From assembly GCA_964425275.1 (NCBI GenBank), contig CAYRLZ010000028.1:1-37696 (forward strand): a stretch of DNA of 37,696 nt, read 5' to 3'. Of this stretch, positions 8,744 to 15,633 are shown in pieces. The first letter of the stretch is position 1; each line of letters opens with the position of its first letter. The notes beneath the pieces are model-generated. The model made no database searches. It was not told the DNA's origin and worked only from the letters and a program-made list of their open reading frames with translations. The translations under genes were made by a program, and so were the position numbers. The stretch comes from CAYRLZ01 sp964425275. GTDB lineage: Bacteria; Hydrothermota; Tepidihabitantia; Tepidihabitantales; JBDRVQ01.

Positions 8744-9768
8744 ATCGCTACCTCCTTATTTCTCTCTTCTCTCTTATCTTTCGGCAAGAGGTAATATTCA
8801 AAATCATACCGAACGACCAAAAAGAAGGCAACAAGGATTAGGGCGGTAAAGAGAATCGCTAAACCAACCGAATATCTTCTCTCCACATAAATCCTTCCCT
8901 GACCAATATCGGAAAATAGGTCTTCACTTTTAATCCCCCTCTTTTCTAACCACTTCTTTGGTGAAGAGAGGTTGAGAATCTTCCTTCGCTTTTCTCTCAT
9001 ATCGGCAATTAAAAAATTAGCCGCGGCACTCTGTCCGATATTGATAAAAAAGGTTAATTTTTGTGGATAAAGCCCAGCCTTTACCTGAGGGATTTCTCCG
9101 GTGTCCAGTAGTTGGATTGAATTCCTTTCTATTGCCAACCGCAAAAGTTCTCGCCCGAAGGCACTAATTCCGCGCCCGGCATCATCTTCTCCCCCGAGGG
9201 AGGCGAAATTGGTCTTAAAAGGGGAAAGCCCCTCTTCCCTTAATATTCGCTCCATATCCAGATAGGTAAAGTGAGGTTGATTTGCCCCCCAAGAATTACT
9301 ACTCAAAGAGAGGGTGATAAAGGGGTTAACCTTCAAAACCGCACAGGCCGATAAACAGGAGATAGCGAGCCCAGGGAATGAACCATCAAGACAGATGCCG
9401 ATGCTCTCCCCTTCTTTTATCCCTCCTCTCTTTAAGCGGTCAACTAAGAGCGCGGAAAAATTCGGTGCGGTTGCCCAAACGACCTCATCCAATTCTCTCC
9501 GATAGAGGGTAATTGCCGAATAGGCATCACCAATCACACCGGTGAGACAGGGGTCATTAATTGAATCAATCCGCAAACCACTTTTAATCTTCGCCTCCTT
9601 TATCGCTAAAAAACACTTACTGGTTAATTTTGCCGCTGCGACCTTTTCTTCGTAATACCTCGTCTTAACCTTATGGAAGGTAGCACTTTCCAGAAGGAAG
9701 AGGATAAGGGTAAAGAGGGCAAAGATAATAAGTGTTGACTTACCGACTTTACCGTGCCTTCTTTTCAT
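8740..9768 (-). CDS. pgsW: Poly-gamma-glutamate system protein PgsW
   Basis: This 342-residue protein has one N-terminal membrane segment (about residues 11-28), a large extracytoplasmic domain, and a second membrane segment near the C-terminus (about 302-322, VGLAILFTALILVAFFLVV) with a charged tail. The pattern matches the PgsW-type 'poly-gamma-glutamate system protein' family found beside pgsB and pgsC in various bacteria. Recognisable stretches include NDPCLTGVIGDAYSAITLYR and SLSSNSWGANQP. The biochemical role of the family is not established. It starts 6 nt after the pgsC stop and overlaps the next gene by 4 nt. It may stand in for PgsA/CapA, which is not visible here. Confidence 0.85.
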   Translation of the reverse strand: MKRRHGKVGKSTLIIFALFTLILFLLESATFHKVKTRYYEEKVAAAKLTSKCFLAIKEAKIKSGLRIDSINDPCLTGVIGDAYSAITLYRRELDEVVWATAPNFSALLVDRLKRGGIKEGESIGICLDGSFPGLAISCLSACAVLKVNPFITLSLSSNSWGANQPHFTYLDMERILREEGLSPFKTNFASLGGEDDAGRGISAFGRELLRLAIERNSIQLLDTGEIPQVKAGLYPQKLTFFINIGQSAAANFLIADMREKRRKILNLSSPKKWLEKRGIKSEDLFSDIGQGRIYVERRYSVGLAILFTALILVAFFLVVRYDFEYYLLPKDKREERNKEVAI

Positions 9769-9774
9769 AAAATA

Positions 9775-10224
9775 TTATGGCAAAGGGGCACCGTTACCGA
9801 TTATAATTAGCAAAAATCGTACCAAAACCGCCACCACAGTTAAAGTGGAAAAGGTTTCAATAATCCCCTGCCGGTGGAGCCAATAAGCCAAAAGACCAGG
9901 GATTACATAACCAATCGTCTCAATGTCAATTGTCGCGCCTCTTAATGTCAAGGGAGGGAAAATTTTTGTCAGATAACCTAAGAGATAACCACTAATAACA
10001 CAAAGGAGAAACAGCCTTCGTCCGTAGAGGACAGTGAAAGAAGAAATTATGCGGGCAATAATATAGACGGCTAATCCCAAAAACAAGGTTGCGAGACAGC
10101 GCGTGGGGTAATGAAGGGTTAGGGCAAAATAGCCCGGGACAACAATCCCCCCAGCGGCCAAACCGAGCGTCTCGGCAAAGAGGAAACTGAAAAACATCCC
10201 GAGACCAATACCTTCAATCAGCAT
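9775..10224 (-). CDS. pgsC: Poly-gamma-glutamate biosynthesis protein PgsC/CapC
   Basis: The 149 residues match the usual PgsC/CapC length and form four to five hydrophobic helices. The start MLIEGIGLGMFFSFLFAETLGLAAGGIVVPGYFAL resembles the family's conserved N-terminal region. PgsC is an integral membrane partner of the ligase PgsB in the poly-gamma-glutamate synthetase complex, which polymerises and exports glutamate chains at the inner membrane. It lies 42 nt downstream of pgsB and 6 nt upstream of pgsW. The family call is strong. The polymer made here could differ from poly-gamma-glutamate, because the sequence does not show substrate specificity. Confidence 0.9.
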   Translation of the reverse strand: MLIEGIGLGMFFSFLFAETLGLAAGGIVVPGYFALTLHYPTRCLATLFLGLAVYIIARIISSFTVLYGRRLFLLCVISGYLLGYLTKIFPPLTLRGATIDIETIGYVIPGLLAYWLHRQGIIETFSTLTVVAVLVRFLLIIIGNGAPLP

Positions 10225-10266
10225 AAAAACCCACCCCAGCCAAAGAAGACCAACTTCCTTCCTCTT

Positions 10267-11439
10267 TTAATAATCATCCTCTCTTCCTTTCTGGGCAAAG
10301 TAGTTTATCAATTCTTGTCCGTAGCCAACCATATTCCCGATGGCTAAGACCACCCCAACTTTTTCCACCAGGGAAAAAATCTTCTCATAAACCGTCGGGG
10401 GAGGAGTCTCTTCCAGATTAATCAGATCTGTTTCCTTTACCCCGGCCTTCAATGCCATCTTAATAAAAGGCAGTGCCACCTTACCGGTAATCACAATATA
10501 TTCGGCTCCGAATTGATTGGCAATCTCGCCCAGTTGCCTTGAGCGGTCCTGTCGGTCGGCGCGCAGATTGACCAGAAGGATTAGTGTCCCCTGCCCGGCG
10601 TATTTATTAAAAACCATCTCGGCAATCTTCTTTGATGAATCCGGGTCATTAGCCGCCAGGGCGTTTATCAACCTTATCTCCTTATTTCCCTCTCTTACCT
10701 TATAAACCCGCAACACCCCAGGATCGGGGATAGAGTTTTTCATCCCGAAAAGGGCGTCTTCCCTCTTTATGCCCAAATGCTGGCAGACCGCTAAGGCAAG
10801 GGCGACATTCTCCTTATGTTCAAGATAAGTGAACCCGTCCATCTCTTCATCCTTCACTTCCTCCGGGGAAGTGAAGATAACCTTAGTATTCATCTCCCTG
10901 GCCCGTTTCTCAAATACCCAGAGAAATTCCTTTTCCGCGGTAAAGAAATAACCGCCTCTGGGAACGGTATTGGTCAGGGCGTAAGCGACATCTAAAATCG
11001 TCGGTCCCATAACATCTAAGTGGTCAGCCCGAACATTAGTAATTACCCCAATCGTTGGTTGAATTAACTTCTCCCGCTCAATTCGCTGATATTCAGGAAT
11101 TAAGGCCATACATTCAATAACCAGGGCATCGGGCTTTCTTTTTACCGCCTCTTTAACAATCCTCACCTCTTCAATAATATTCCCCTGTCCCAATCTTCTT
11201 ATCGGGAATTCGGTCCGGTTGTCAATCTGAAAGCGGGGCAATGTCCCGGTCGTTTTTGAAATGACCGACATCCCACCGCCGCGCAAGCCGGCCGCGATCA
11301 GCCGGGTTACCGAAGATTTACCCCGGGTGCCGTTCACCTGAATTCTGATTGGTAACCTTTTTAGATTTTTCTTATGAATAGCATACTCCCGCCACCAGAG
11401 CATTATCACGAGAAGATAACCGAAGAGAAGTAAAAGCAT
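10267..11439 (-). CDS. pgsB: Poly-gamma-glutamate synthase PgsB/CapB (ATP-dependent amide ligase)
   Basis: This 390-residue protein, close to Bacillus PgsB in length, has an N-terminal membrane anchor (residues 1-16). The Mur-ligase-like ATP-binding loop NGTRGKSSV lies near residues 36-44. Other family motifs are VIECMALIPEYQ, GVITNVRADHLDVMG and NALAANDPDSS. PgsB ligates glutamate to the growing gamma-linked chain using ATP, together with PgsC. It is the first gene of the long minus-strand unit. A TTGACA/TATGAT promoter lies so close to the ATG that the message would have almost no leader, and there is no Shine-Dalgarno. A small membrane-protein gene diverges from the same intergenic region. 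Confidence 0.93.
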   Translation of the reverse strand: MLLLLFGYLLVIMLWWREYAIHKKNLKRLPIRIQVNGTRGKSSVTRLIAAGLRGGGMSVISKTTGTLPRFQIDNRTEFPIRRLGQGNIIEEVRIVKEAVKRKPDALVIECMALIPEYQRIEREKLIQPTIGVITNVRADHLDVMGPTILDVAYALTNTVPRGGYFFTAEKEFLWVFEKRAREMNTKVIFTSPEEVKDEEMDGFTYLEHKENVALALAVCQHLGIKREDALFGMKNSIPDPGVLRVYKVREGNKEIRLINALAANDPDSSKKIAEMVFNKYAGQGTLILLVNLRADRQDRSRQLGEIANQFGAEYIVITGKVALPFIKMALKAGVKETDLINLEETPPPTVYEKIFSLVEKVGVVLAIGNMVGYGQELINYFAQKGREDDY

Positions 11440-11448
11440 AAGAATAAT

Positions 11449-11477
11449 ATCATAGCAAAAAATTTCTTTCTTGTCAA
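11449..11477 (-). promoter_or_regulatory. Promoter of pgsB (near-leaderless)
   Basis: The -35 TTGACA (11472-11477) and -10 TATGAT (11449-11454) are separated by 17 nt, near sigma70 consensus. The -10 ends 9 nt before the pgsB ATG, leaving about 2-3 nt of leader. There is no ribosome-binding site in the gap (ATTATTCTT). Confidence 0.75.
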
Positions 11478-11491
11478 AAAATTATTCCAAT

Positions 11492-11519
11492 TTGACAGAG
11501 ATAAAAAAGTGGTTAAAAT
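11492..11519 (+). promoter_or_regulatory. Promoter of the 64-residue membrane protein gene
   Basis: TTGACA (11492-11497), a 16-nt spacer and TAAAAT (11514-11519). The expected transcript start near 11526 excludes the upstream ATG at 11525 and supports the ATG at 11552. Its -35 lies 14 nt from the divergent pgsB -35, so the two promoters could be co-regulated. Confidence 0.65.
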
Positions 11520-11551
11520 AGAATATGAGTAAATTTTTTCGGGAGGGAGAT

Positions 11552-11746
11552 ATGAGATTACTGATTTTATTGCTTTTAACTATTTTCTCTTTTGGCTCGG
11601 CTCAGATCTGGCATCCGGGTTTAAGACCGAGATTTGATTTTGGCCTATTAGGTTTTCTCTTCCTCGTCCTTGCCTTTTTCCTCTTCGCAATAATCTTCTG
11701 GTCCGTCTACCTCTGGTTGGTAAAGGGGAAAGAGAAAAAGGAATAG
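11552..11746 (+). CDS. Small membrane protein divergent from pgsB
   Basis: This 64-residue protein has two hydrophobic segments: MRLLILLLLTIFSFGSAQ (signal or first helix) and a second helix (about residues 32-56, LLGFLFLVLAFFLFAIIFWSVYLWLV). It ends in a short basic/acidic tail (KGKEKKE). The start at 11552 is chosen because GGGAGGGAG lies just upstream and the promoter would start transcription after the alternative ATG at 11525. Function is unknown. Its place back-to-back with the pgs unit raises the possibility of a small accessory subunit, as some pgs loci carry a short membrane peptide (PgsE), but I see no sequence similarity to prove it. Confidence 0.65.
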   Translation: MRLLILLLLTIFSFGSAQIWHPGLRPRFDFGLLGFLFLVLAFFLFAIIFWSVYLWLVKGKEKKE

Positions 11747-11838
11747 CCGCCAATTTCTTTTACCGCTGACATCATTTATTGACGACGATTGACAATCGGG
11801 CGGTAAGGATGTATAATTAACAAAAATGTTAATTATCT
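11747..11838 (+). promoter_or_regulatory. Promoter and operator-like repeats of the abiE pair
   Basis: TTGACA (11789-11794), a 17-nt spacer and TATAAT (11812-11817) precede the broken antitoxin gene. Two inverted repeats overlap them: GATTG-A-CAATC (11787-11797) over the -35, and AATTAAC-n6-GTTAATT (11815-11834) from the -10 onwards. AbiEi-type antitoxins repress their own promoter through inverted repeats, so these are plausible operators. Confidence 0.6.
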
Positions 11839-12430
11839 ATGCTTAATAGAATAGAATTATCCGAAAAGTGAGGCGAAAAGGTTTGTTTCACTTCCGAAGC
11901 CCTGGCAAGAATCCTCCAAATCAGACCGGCATCGGCTAAGGTTCTCGCCACCCGTTATACTAAAAAAGGGCTATTCATTCGGCTAAAAAAAGATTTCTAT
12001 CTCCTCAGCCAGAACTGGCAAATTCTTTCTAACGAAGACTTTTTCCGGATTGCCAACCGACTGCAAGTCCCCTCTTATATCTCCTTTATGACCGCCCTTA
12101 ATTTTTATGAGGTAACGACCCAGGTTATGCGAAACTTTTTGGAGAGTGCCGCCCAGAAACGTTCAATAAAATTCCCGGTTAAGGGGATTATCTTCTCTAT
12201 TACAAACTGAAAAAAGAATACTACTTTGATTTCATAAAAAGGATGATATCTTTATCGCTACCAAAGAAAAGGCATTTATTGATTCCCTTTATCTCTATTC
12301 CCAAGGCAAATACAAAATAGACCTTAACTCCCTTGATTTAACCAAATTAGATAAAAAGAAGATTAGTGAACTTATCAAAACCTATCCCGCAAAAACAAAA
12401 GCCATCGTCAACCGGTTATGCAAAATCTAA
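11839..12430 (+). pseudogene. AbiEi-family antitoxin, broken (nonsense plus frameshifts)
   Basis: Reading from ATG 11839, the frame stops at codon 11 (TGA). It then continues as a type IV antitoxin AbiEi-like sequence (GEKVCFTSEALARIL, LATRYTKKGLFIRLKKDFYLL, FMTALNFYEVTTQVMRNF). Near 12207 the frame shifts (YYKLKKEYYFDFIK), and near 12240 it shifts again (DDIFIATKEKAFIDSLYLYSQGKYKIDLNSLDL) to a stop at 12428-12430. Such a protein would be about 195 residues, with an N-terminal winged helix binding the operon promoter. The end overlaps the toxin start by 13 nt, as in an intact pair. A nonsense codon plus two indels makes sequencing error an unlikely full explanation. Confidence 0.75.
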
Positions 12431-12990
12431 TAAAACAGGAACAGTTTGAATTAGAAGTCTTAGAGAGATTAAACAGCAAGAGATTCTTAAATCACCTCGT
12501 CTTTGGCGGCGGCTCAATGTTAAGACTCGGCTATGGCTTGGACCGCTATTTGGTTGATTTAGACTTCTGGATTATAAAAGATATTGATGTAAACAAATTA
12601 TTTAATGACCCAAAAGAATATCTTGCCCAACTCTACACCCGGACCGCACGCCAAGCGGGACGCCAGTCCACTTCCCAGAACAAATTCCAAGCCCTGCTTT
12701 TTGAAATAAAGTCTAAGAATTATCCCCGGCGTCTGAAAATTGAAATCCGGAAAGAAATTAAAGAGATAGAGACCGAAAAGGCGATTGCCTACAGCCGGCA
12801 TTCTAATACCCAGGTTCTATTGACCGTCGTCGCCTTAAAAGAGATGATGGCGGCAAAGATTAAATCCTTCTTAGAAAGGAAAGAGATAAGAGATGCCTTT
12901 GATATTAAATTCCTGCTGAAAAGGGGGATAGCATTAACCGCGGATACCAAGACCCAAATATTACATATCGGCGAACTTCAAGATTCTTAA
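12418..12990 (+). CDS. AbiEii-type nucleotidyltransferase toxin, C-terminus possibly altered
   Basis: This 190-residue protein carries the DNA polymerase beta-like nucleotidyltransferase signature of AbiEii toxins: FGGGSMLRL (about residues 29-37) and then VDLDFW with the metal-binding Asp pair. IRDAFDIKFLLKRG lies near the C-terminus. Family members form type IV toxin-antitoxin pairs with AbiEi and act in phage abortive infection. The sequence after about residue 182 (IGELQDS) looks unlike the family. Another frame continues from about 12966 as NFKILKLAIREKILNTLNKEKGMKS to about 13049, so a frameshift near 12965 is likely. With its antitoxin broken, an active toxin would be harmful, which fits partial inactivation. 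Confidence 0.75.
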   Translation: MQNLIKQEQFELEVLERLNSKRFLNHLVFGGGSMLRLGYGLDRYLVDLDFWIIKDIDVNKLFNDPKEYLAQLYTRTARQAGRQSTSQNKFQALLFEIKSKNYPRRLKIEIRKEIKEIETEKAIAYSRHSNTQVLLTVVALKEMMAAKIKSFLERKEIRDAFDIKFLLKRGIALTADTKTQILHIGELQDS

Positions 12991-13104
12991 ATTGGCCATC
13001 AGGGAGAAGATTTTAAATACCTTAAACAAGGAAAAAGGAATGAAGAGTTAAGCCTTCACTTTTTTGTGGCCTATCGCTAAGACATTGAGCGCCAAGCGTA
13101 TCCA

Positions 13105-13133
13105 TTGACATTCCGCTATTTAGAAATTATAAT
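13105..13133 (+). promoter_or_regulatory. Promoter upstream of the MNT/HEPN pair, similar to the methyltransferase promoter
   Basis: TTGACA (13105-13110), a 17-nt spacer and TATAAT (13128-13133) are followed after 6 nt by an ATG (13140). The sequence through that ATG and a further about 20 nt resembles the region 13703-13760 in front of the methyltransferase. Confidence 0.7.
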
Positions 13134-13139
13134 TAGGCG

Positions 13140-13187
13140 ATGCGGAAAAGAAGAAATATTTTCATACAGATAAGTAAAGCGGGGTAA
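13140..13187 (+). CDS. Short leader ORF resembling the methyltransferase N-terminus
   Basis: This 15-codon frame (MRKRRNIFIQISKAG) starts 6 nt after a consensus -10 box and ends 4 nt before the MNT start. Its first residues align with the methyltransferase start MRKRENLYTPVGK, and the upstream DNA is similar too. It may be a leaderless leader peptide or only the relic of a duplicated gene start. Expression is unproven. Confidence 0.35.
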   Translation: MRKRRNIFIQISKAG

Positions 13188-13191
13188 TAAG

Positions 13192-13509
13192 ATGAGAAAC
13201 TGTGCTGACCCAAAGGTTGAAATCTATTTGAATAAATTAAGAGAGCAATTTGGTAAGAGATTAAAGAAGGTAATCCTTTTTGGCTCAAAAGCCCGGAGGC
13301 AAGATACGGATGAATCGGATTATGATTTCGTCCTCGTATTTGATAAGGTAACACCAAAGGTAAAAGAGATATTAGATAACTTATCGGTAGCAATGCTTTT
13401 GGAATATGGAATGGTGATTACTGACTTTCCTCTTACCGAGGGTGATTTAGAACGCAAGAAATTTAACCCACTTTTCATCAATGTCAAAAGAGAAGGAATA
13501 CTATTATGA
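13192..13509 (+). CDS. MNT-domain nucleotidyltransferase (antitoxin of a HEPN/MNT pair)
   Basis: This 105-residue protein contains the minimal nucleotidyltransferase signature GSKARRQDTDESDYDFVLVF (residues about 30-49), with GS-x-AR and the D-x-D metal ligands in SDYDF. In HEPN/MNT modules this protein neutralises the neighbouring HEPN RNase, in known cases by adding AMP to it. The gene overlaps the HEPN start by 4 nt (ATGA). A weak GGGGT ribosome-binding site lies about 6 nt before the ATG. Because the HEPN partner is truncated, this antitoxin may no longer have a target. Confidence 0.85.
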   Translation: MRNCADPKVEIYLNKLREQFGKRLKKVILFGSKARRQDTDESDYDFVLVFDKVTPKVKEILDNLSVAMLLEYGMVITDFPLTEGDLERKKFNPLFINVKREGILL

Positions 13510-13679
13510 GCGAAAAGAAAAAATTAAAGAAGGAAATCAAGGCGATTATTGAAAAGTCGCATCGTATCTTGGGAGATGCCAAAATCTTATTTTCGGAAGC
13601 CCGCTACGAATCGGCTACTTCCCGGGCATATTATTCGGTTTTTCACATAATGCAGGCAGCACTCTTAACCAAAAATTAG
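13506..13679 (+). pseudogene. HEPN-domain toxin, truncated
   Basis: The frame gives 57 residues (start MSEKKKLKKEIKAIIEKS) with the N-terminal half of a HEPN domain: RILGDAKILFSEARYESATSRAYYSVFHIMQAALL is the characteristic helix pair, described here in outline. HEPN partners of MNT proteins are usually about 110-140 residues, and the RNase motif (R-x4-6-H near the C-terminus) lies in the part missing here. The stop at 13677 is followed after 23 nt by the methyltransferase promoter, so the 3' half seems to have been lost when that region joined. It starts with a 4-nt overlap with the MNT gene. Confidence 0.75.
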
Positions 13680-13702
13680 CAATAAAATATTCCCCGACCT
13701 AA

Positions 13703-13730
13703 TTGACATCCCATCATTTGGGATTATAAT
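13703..13730 (+). promoter_or_regulatory. Methyltransferase promoter with palindrome in the spacer
   Basis: TTGACA (13703-13708) and TATAAT (13725-13730) are separated by 16 nt. The spacer carries the palindrome ATCCCA-n5-TGGGAT (13708-13724, sharing the last A of the -35). The -10 ends 6 nt before the ATG at 13737, so the transcript is predicted to be leaderless. A repressor bound to the palindrome would sit between the boxes. Confidence 0.7.
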
Positions 13731-13736
13731 TAAGCG

Positions 13737-14588
13737 ATGAGAAAAAGAGAAAATCTTTATACTCCGGTTGGAAAAAGAAAGAAACCCTTAATTAAAGATA
13801 ACACTACTCTTTATTTTCAGACCCCGGAAATAAAAATTTATAATGACGATTTCCTTAAAACTACTTATATTGAAAATGAAAGTATTGACCTAATCGTAAC
13901 CTCTCCCCCTTACAATGTTGATATTGGATATAATTTCTACAACGACAAAGTCTCCTATAAAGACTACTTGGAATGGACAAAGTGCTGGTTAAAAAGATGT
14001 CATCAAGTCTTGAAAGATGACGGGCGATTTTGTTTAAATATCCCTCTGGATAAAAATAAAGGTGGACAACAAAGTGTCTATGCCGACATTACCACTCTCG
14101 CAAAAGATATTGGCTTTAAGTATCATTCAACAATCATCTGGAATGAGCAGAATATCTCCCGCCGCACTGCCTGGGGCTCTTGGCTTTCGGCTTCGGCTCC
14201 TTATGTCATCGCACCGGTGGAGGTAATTGTTATCCTTTATAAAGGTGAGTGGCGAAAGAAAAATGGTGGTAAATCAGATATAACCAAAAGTGAATTTATG
14301 GAATGGACAAACGGCGTCTGGAATTTCTCCGGCGAAAGCAAGAAAAGAGTAGGTCATCCTGCCCCCTTCCCCATAGAATTACCGAAACGATGTATAAAAC
14401 TATTCAGTTTTGTCGGTGACACCGTCCTTGACCCATTCTTAGGAAGTGGTTCAACATTAATCGCTTGCGTTTTGACCAATCGGAAGGGCATCGGTGTTGA
14501 AATAGACGAAAATTACTGTAAGATAGCAAAAGAGAGGTTGATAAAAGAGGCTAAAATACAGGAGTTAAAACTATTACAGCTGGTATGA
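13737..14588 (+). CDS. Site-specific DNA methyltransferase (beta class, N4-C or N6-A)
   Basis: This 283-residue protein has the catalytic motif TSPPYN (about residues 55-60) before the AdoMet-binding motif VLDPFLGSGSTLIA (about 235-248). That order defines beta-class amino-methyltransferases. SPPY is common in N4-cytosine enzymes but occurs in N6-adenine enzymes too, so the base is uncertain. Near the C-terminus GIGVEIDENYCKIAKERL is typical. The ATG is chosen for the promoter 6 nt upstream; no Shine-Dalgarno is visible. The stop overlaps the downstream HNH gene start (ATGA), so this is a restriction-modification pair whose nuclease is now frameshifted. The methyltransferase itself looks intact. 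Confidence 0.9.
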   Translation: MRKRENLYTPVGKRKKPLIKDNTTLYFQTPEIKIYNDDFLKTTYIENESIDLIVTSPPYNVDIGYNFYNDKVSYKDYLEWTKCWLKRCHQVLKDDGRFCLNIPLDKNKGGQQSVYADITTLAKDIGFKYHSTIIWNEQNISRRTAWGSWLSASAPYVIAPVEVIVILYKGEWRKKNGGKSDITKSEFMEWTNGVWNFSGESKKRVGHPAPFPIELPKRCIKLFSFVGDTVLDPFLGSGSTLIACVLTNRKGIGVEIDENYCKIAKERLIKEAKIQELKLLQLV

Positions 14589-15170
14589 AAAAGGAATGCA
14601 AAACTATAAGAGATTTAATAATAGAGTATTTTAAGCGCTACCCCCATAAAGATTTATCCCACGGGCCGGTCGTTGACTGGGTTGAAGAGCAAACTATACG
14701 GGAAGAAACCGAGAGATACCTGGCGAAGTATAAGAAGATTATATCAGGAAGGAATGTTGCTGAAAGTTAAAAAGGGTATTTATCGCTACGACCCTGATTA
14801 TACTAAAAAGAAAACATTACTCGATTTTACTCCGGAGACAAAGGAAGAGATTTTTAGAAGAGACGGTTATAAGTGTGTGGTCTGCCGAAGAGGCAAAAAA
14901 GAGGGGCTGGAAATCCACGCTGACCATATAATACCACTGGATAAAGGTGGCACAAATACAGTTGATAATGGCCAGACTCTCTGTTCGGAGCATAACCTCT
15001 TGAAAAAGAACTACTCCCAAACTGAATTTGGGAAAAGATTAGTGAAAAGGCTTTATGAAGAGGCAACAAAGATAAACGATGAAAGGATGATTAAATTTTG
15101 CCGGGATATATTTGATGTCTATGATAGACATCAGATAAACACCCATATAAAAAGACCCAACAATAAATAA
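14585..15170 (+). pseudogene. HNH restriction endonuclease, frameshifted
   Basis: The first frame (14585-14770) encodes MKKECKTIRDLIIEYFKRYP and HGPVVDWVEEQ. The homologous continuation lies in the +1 frame from about 14700 (KKPRDTWRSIRRLYQEG, LLKVKKGIYRYDPDY). The nuclease domain follows: IFRRDGYKCVVCRRG with two Cys, HADHIIPLDKGGTNTVDNGQ, and LCSEHN. This is a classic zinc-supported HNH fold with H/N residues present. A one-base insertion (or two-base deletion) around 14695-14715 would explain the split. If not a sequencing error, the nuclease is inactive unless translation restarts at ATG 14673 or later, which would keep the HNH domain but lose the N-terminal about 30 residues. It is translationally coupled to the methyltransferase. 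Confidence 0.8.
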
Positions 15171-15179
15171 GAGGATAGA

Positions 15180-15482
15180 ATGAATATTTCAGCTCTACTA
15201 AAAAGAAGGGATATAAATCTAAACGAACCCGTTCTTTTAATCACCGCCAAAGAGGCATTGGAAAACCTCGCCGAGGCAATTAAAGAATACTGCCCAAACC
15301 TAAAAATTGAGGAAATGACAAAAGAAGACCTTGAGACCTTACTCAATAGTTATGCCGATTCGGTGATTAATTACCACCCAGAAAATTATCACCAGGAAAG
15401 AGGCGCACTTCTTTCTTGCTTTGCGATGCTGAAACGGTATGGTCTAACCGACGAGGACTACAACTCAATAGACTTCTGTTAG
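15180..15482 (+). CDS. Hypothetical protein downstream of the restriction-modification genes
   Basis: This 100-residue soluble protein is Leu/Glu-rich and mostly helical (AKEALENLAEAIKEYCPNLKIEEM, MTKEDLETLLNSYADSVINYHPE). A GAGG ribosome-binding site lies 5 nt before the ATG, and it starts 9 nt after the HNH stop, so it is probably in the same operon. I recognise no family. It could be an accessory or control protein of the restriction system, but there is no helix-turn-helix that I can identify. Confidence 0.6.
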   Translation: MNISALLKRRDINLNEPVLLITAKEALENLAEAIKEYCPNLKIEEMTKEDLETLLNSYADSVINYHPENYHQERGALLSCFAMLKRYGLTDEDYNSIDFC

Positions 15483-15534
15483 AACCCAATAAAACCCGAA
15501 CCGAGAAAGAAGGTTAAGTGGCAGAGGTATAAGT

Positions 15535-15562
15535 AAAAATATTACTGACAGTAATATTTTTT
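15535..15562 (+). terminator. AT-rich perfect inverted repeat, probable terminator
   Basis: The arms AAAAATATTACTG (15535-15547) and CAGTAATATTTTT (15549-15561) are perfect 13-nt complements around one A. A hairpin would have a loop of about 5-7 nt and end in a T run on either strand. It lies 53 nt after the last gene of the defence cluster. The low GC makes it a weak terminator; a protein-binding palindrome is the alternative. Confidence 0.5.
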
Positions 15563-15633
15563 AAGCCCGAATTTTTCTGTTAAGTCCTTGATTATACAAA
15601 GCTTAGGAGATTTTCCCTTAAAGATAGGGGGTG

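Noticed and set aside
11839..11871. Recoding of TGA (stop-codon reassignment) to explain in-frame TGAs
   Set aside because: TGA is used as a normal terminator by intact genes such as the methyltransferase and M14, and the AbiEi frame also needs indels.
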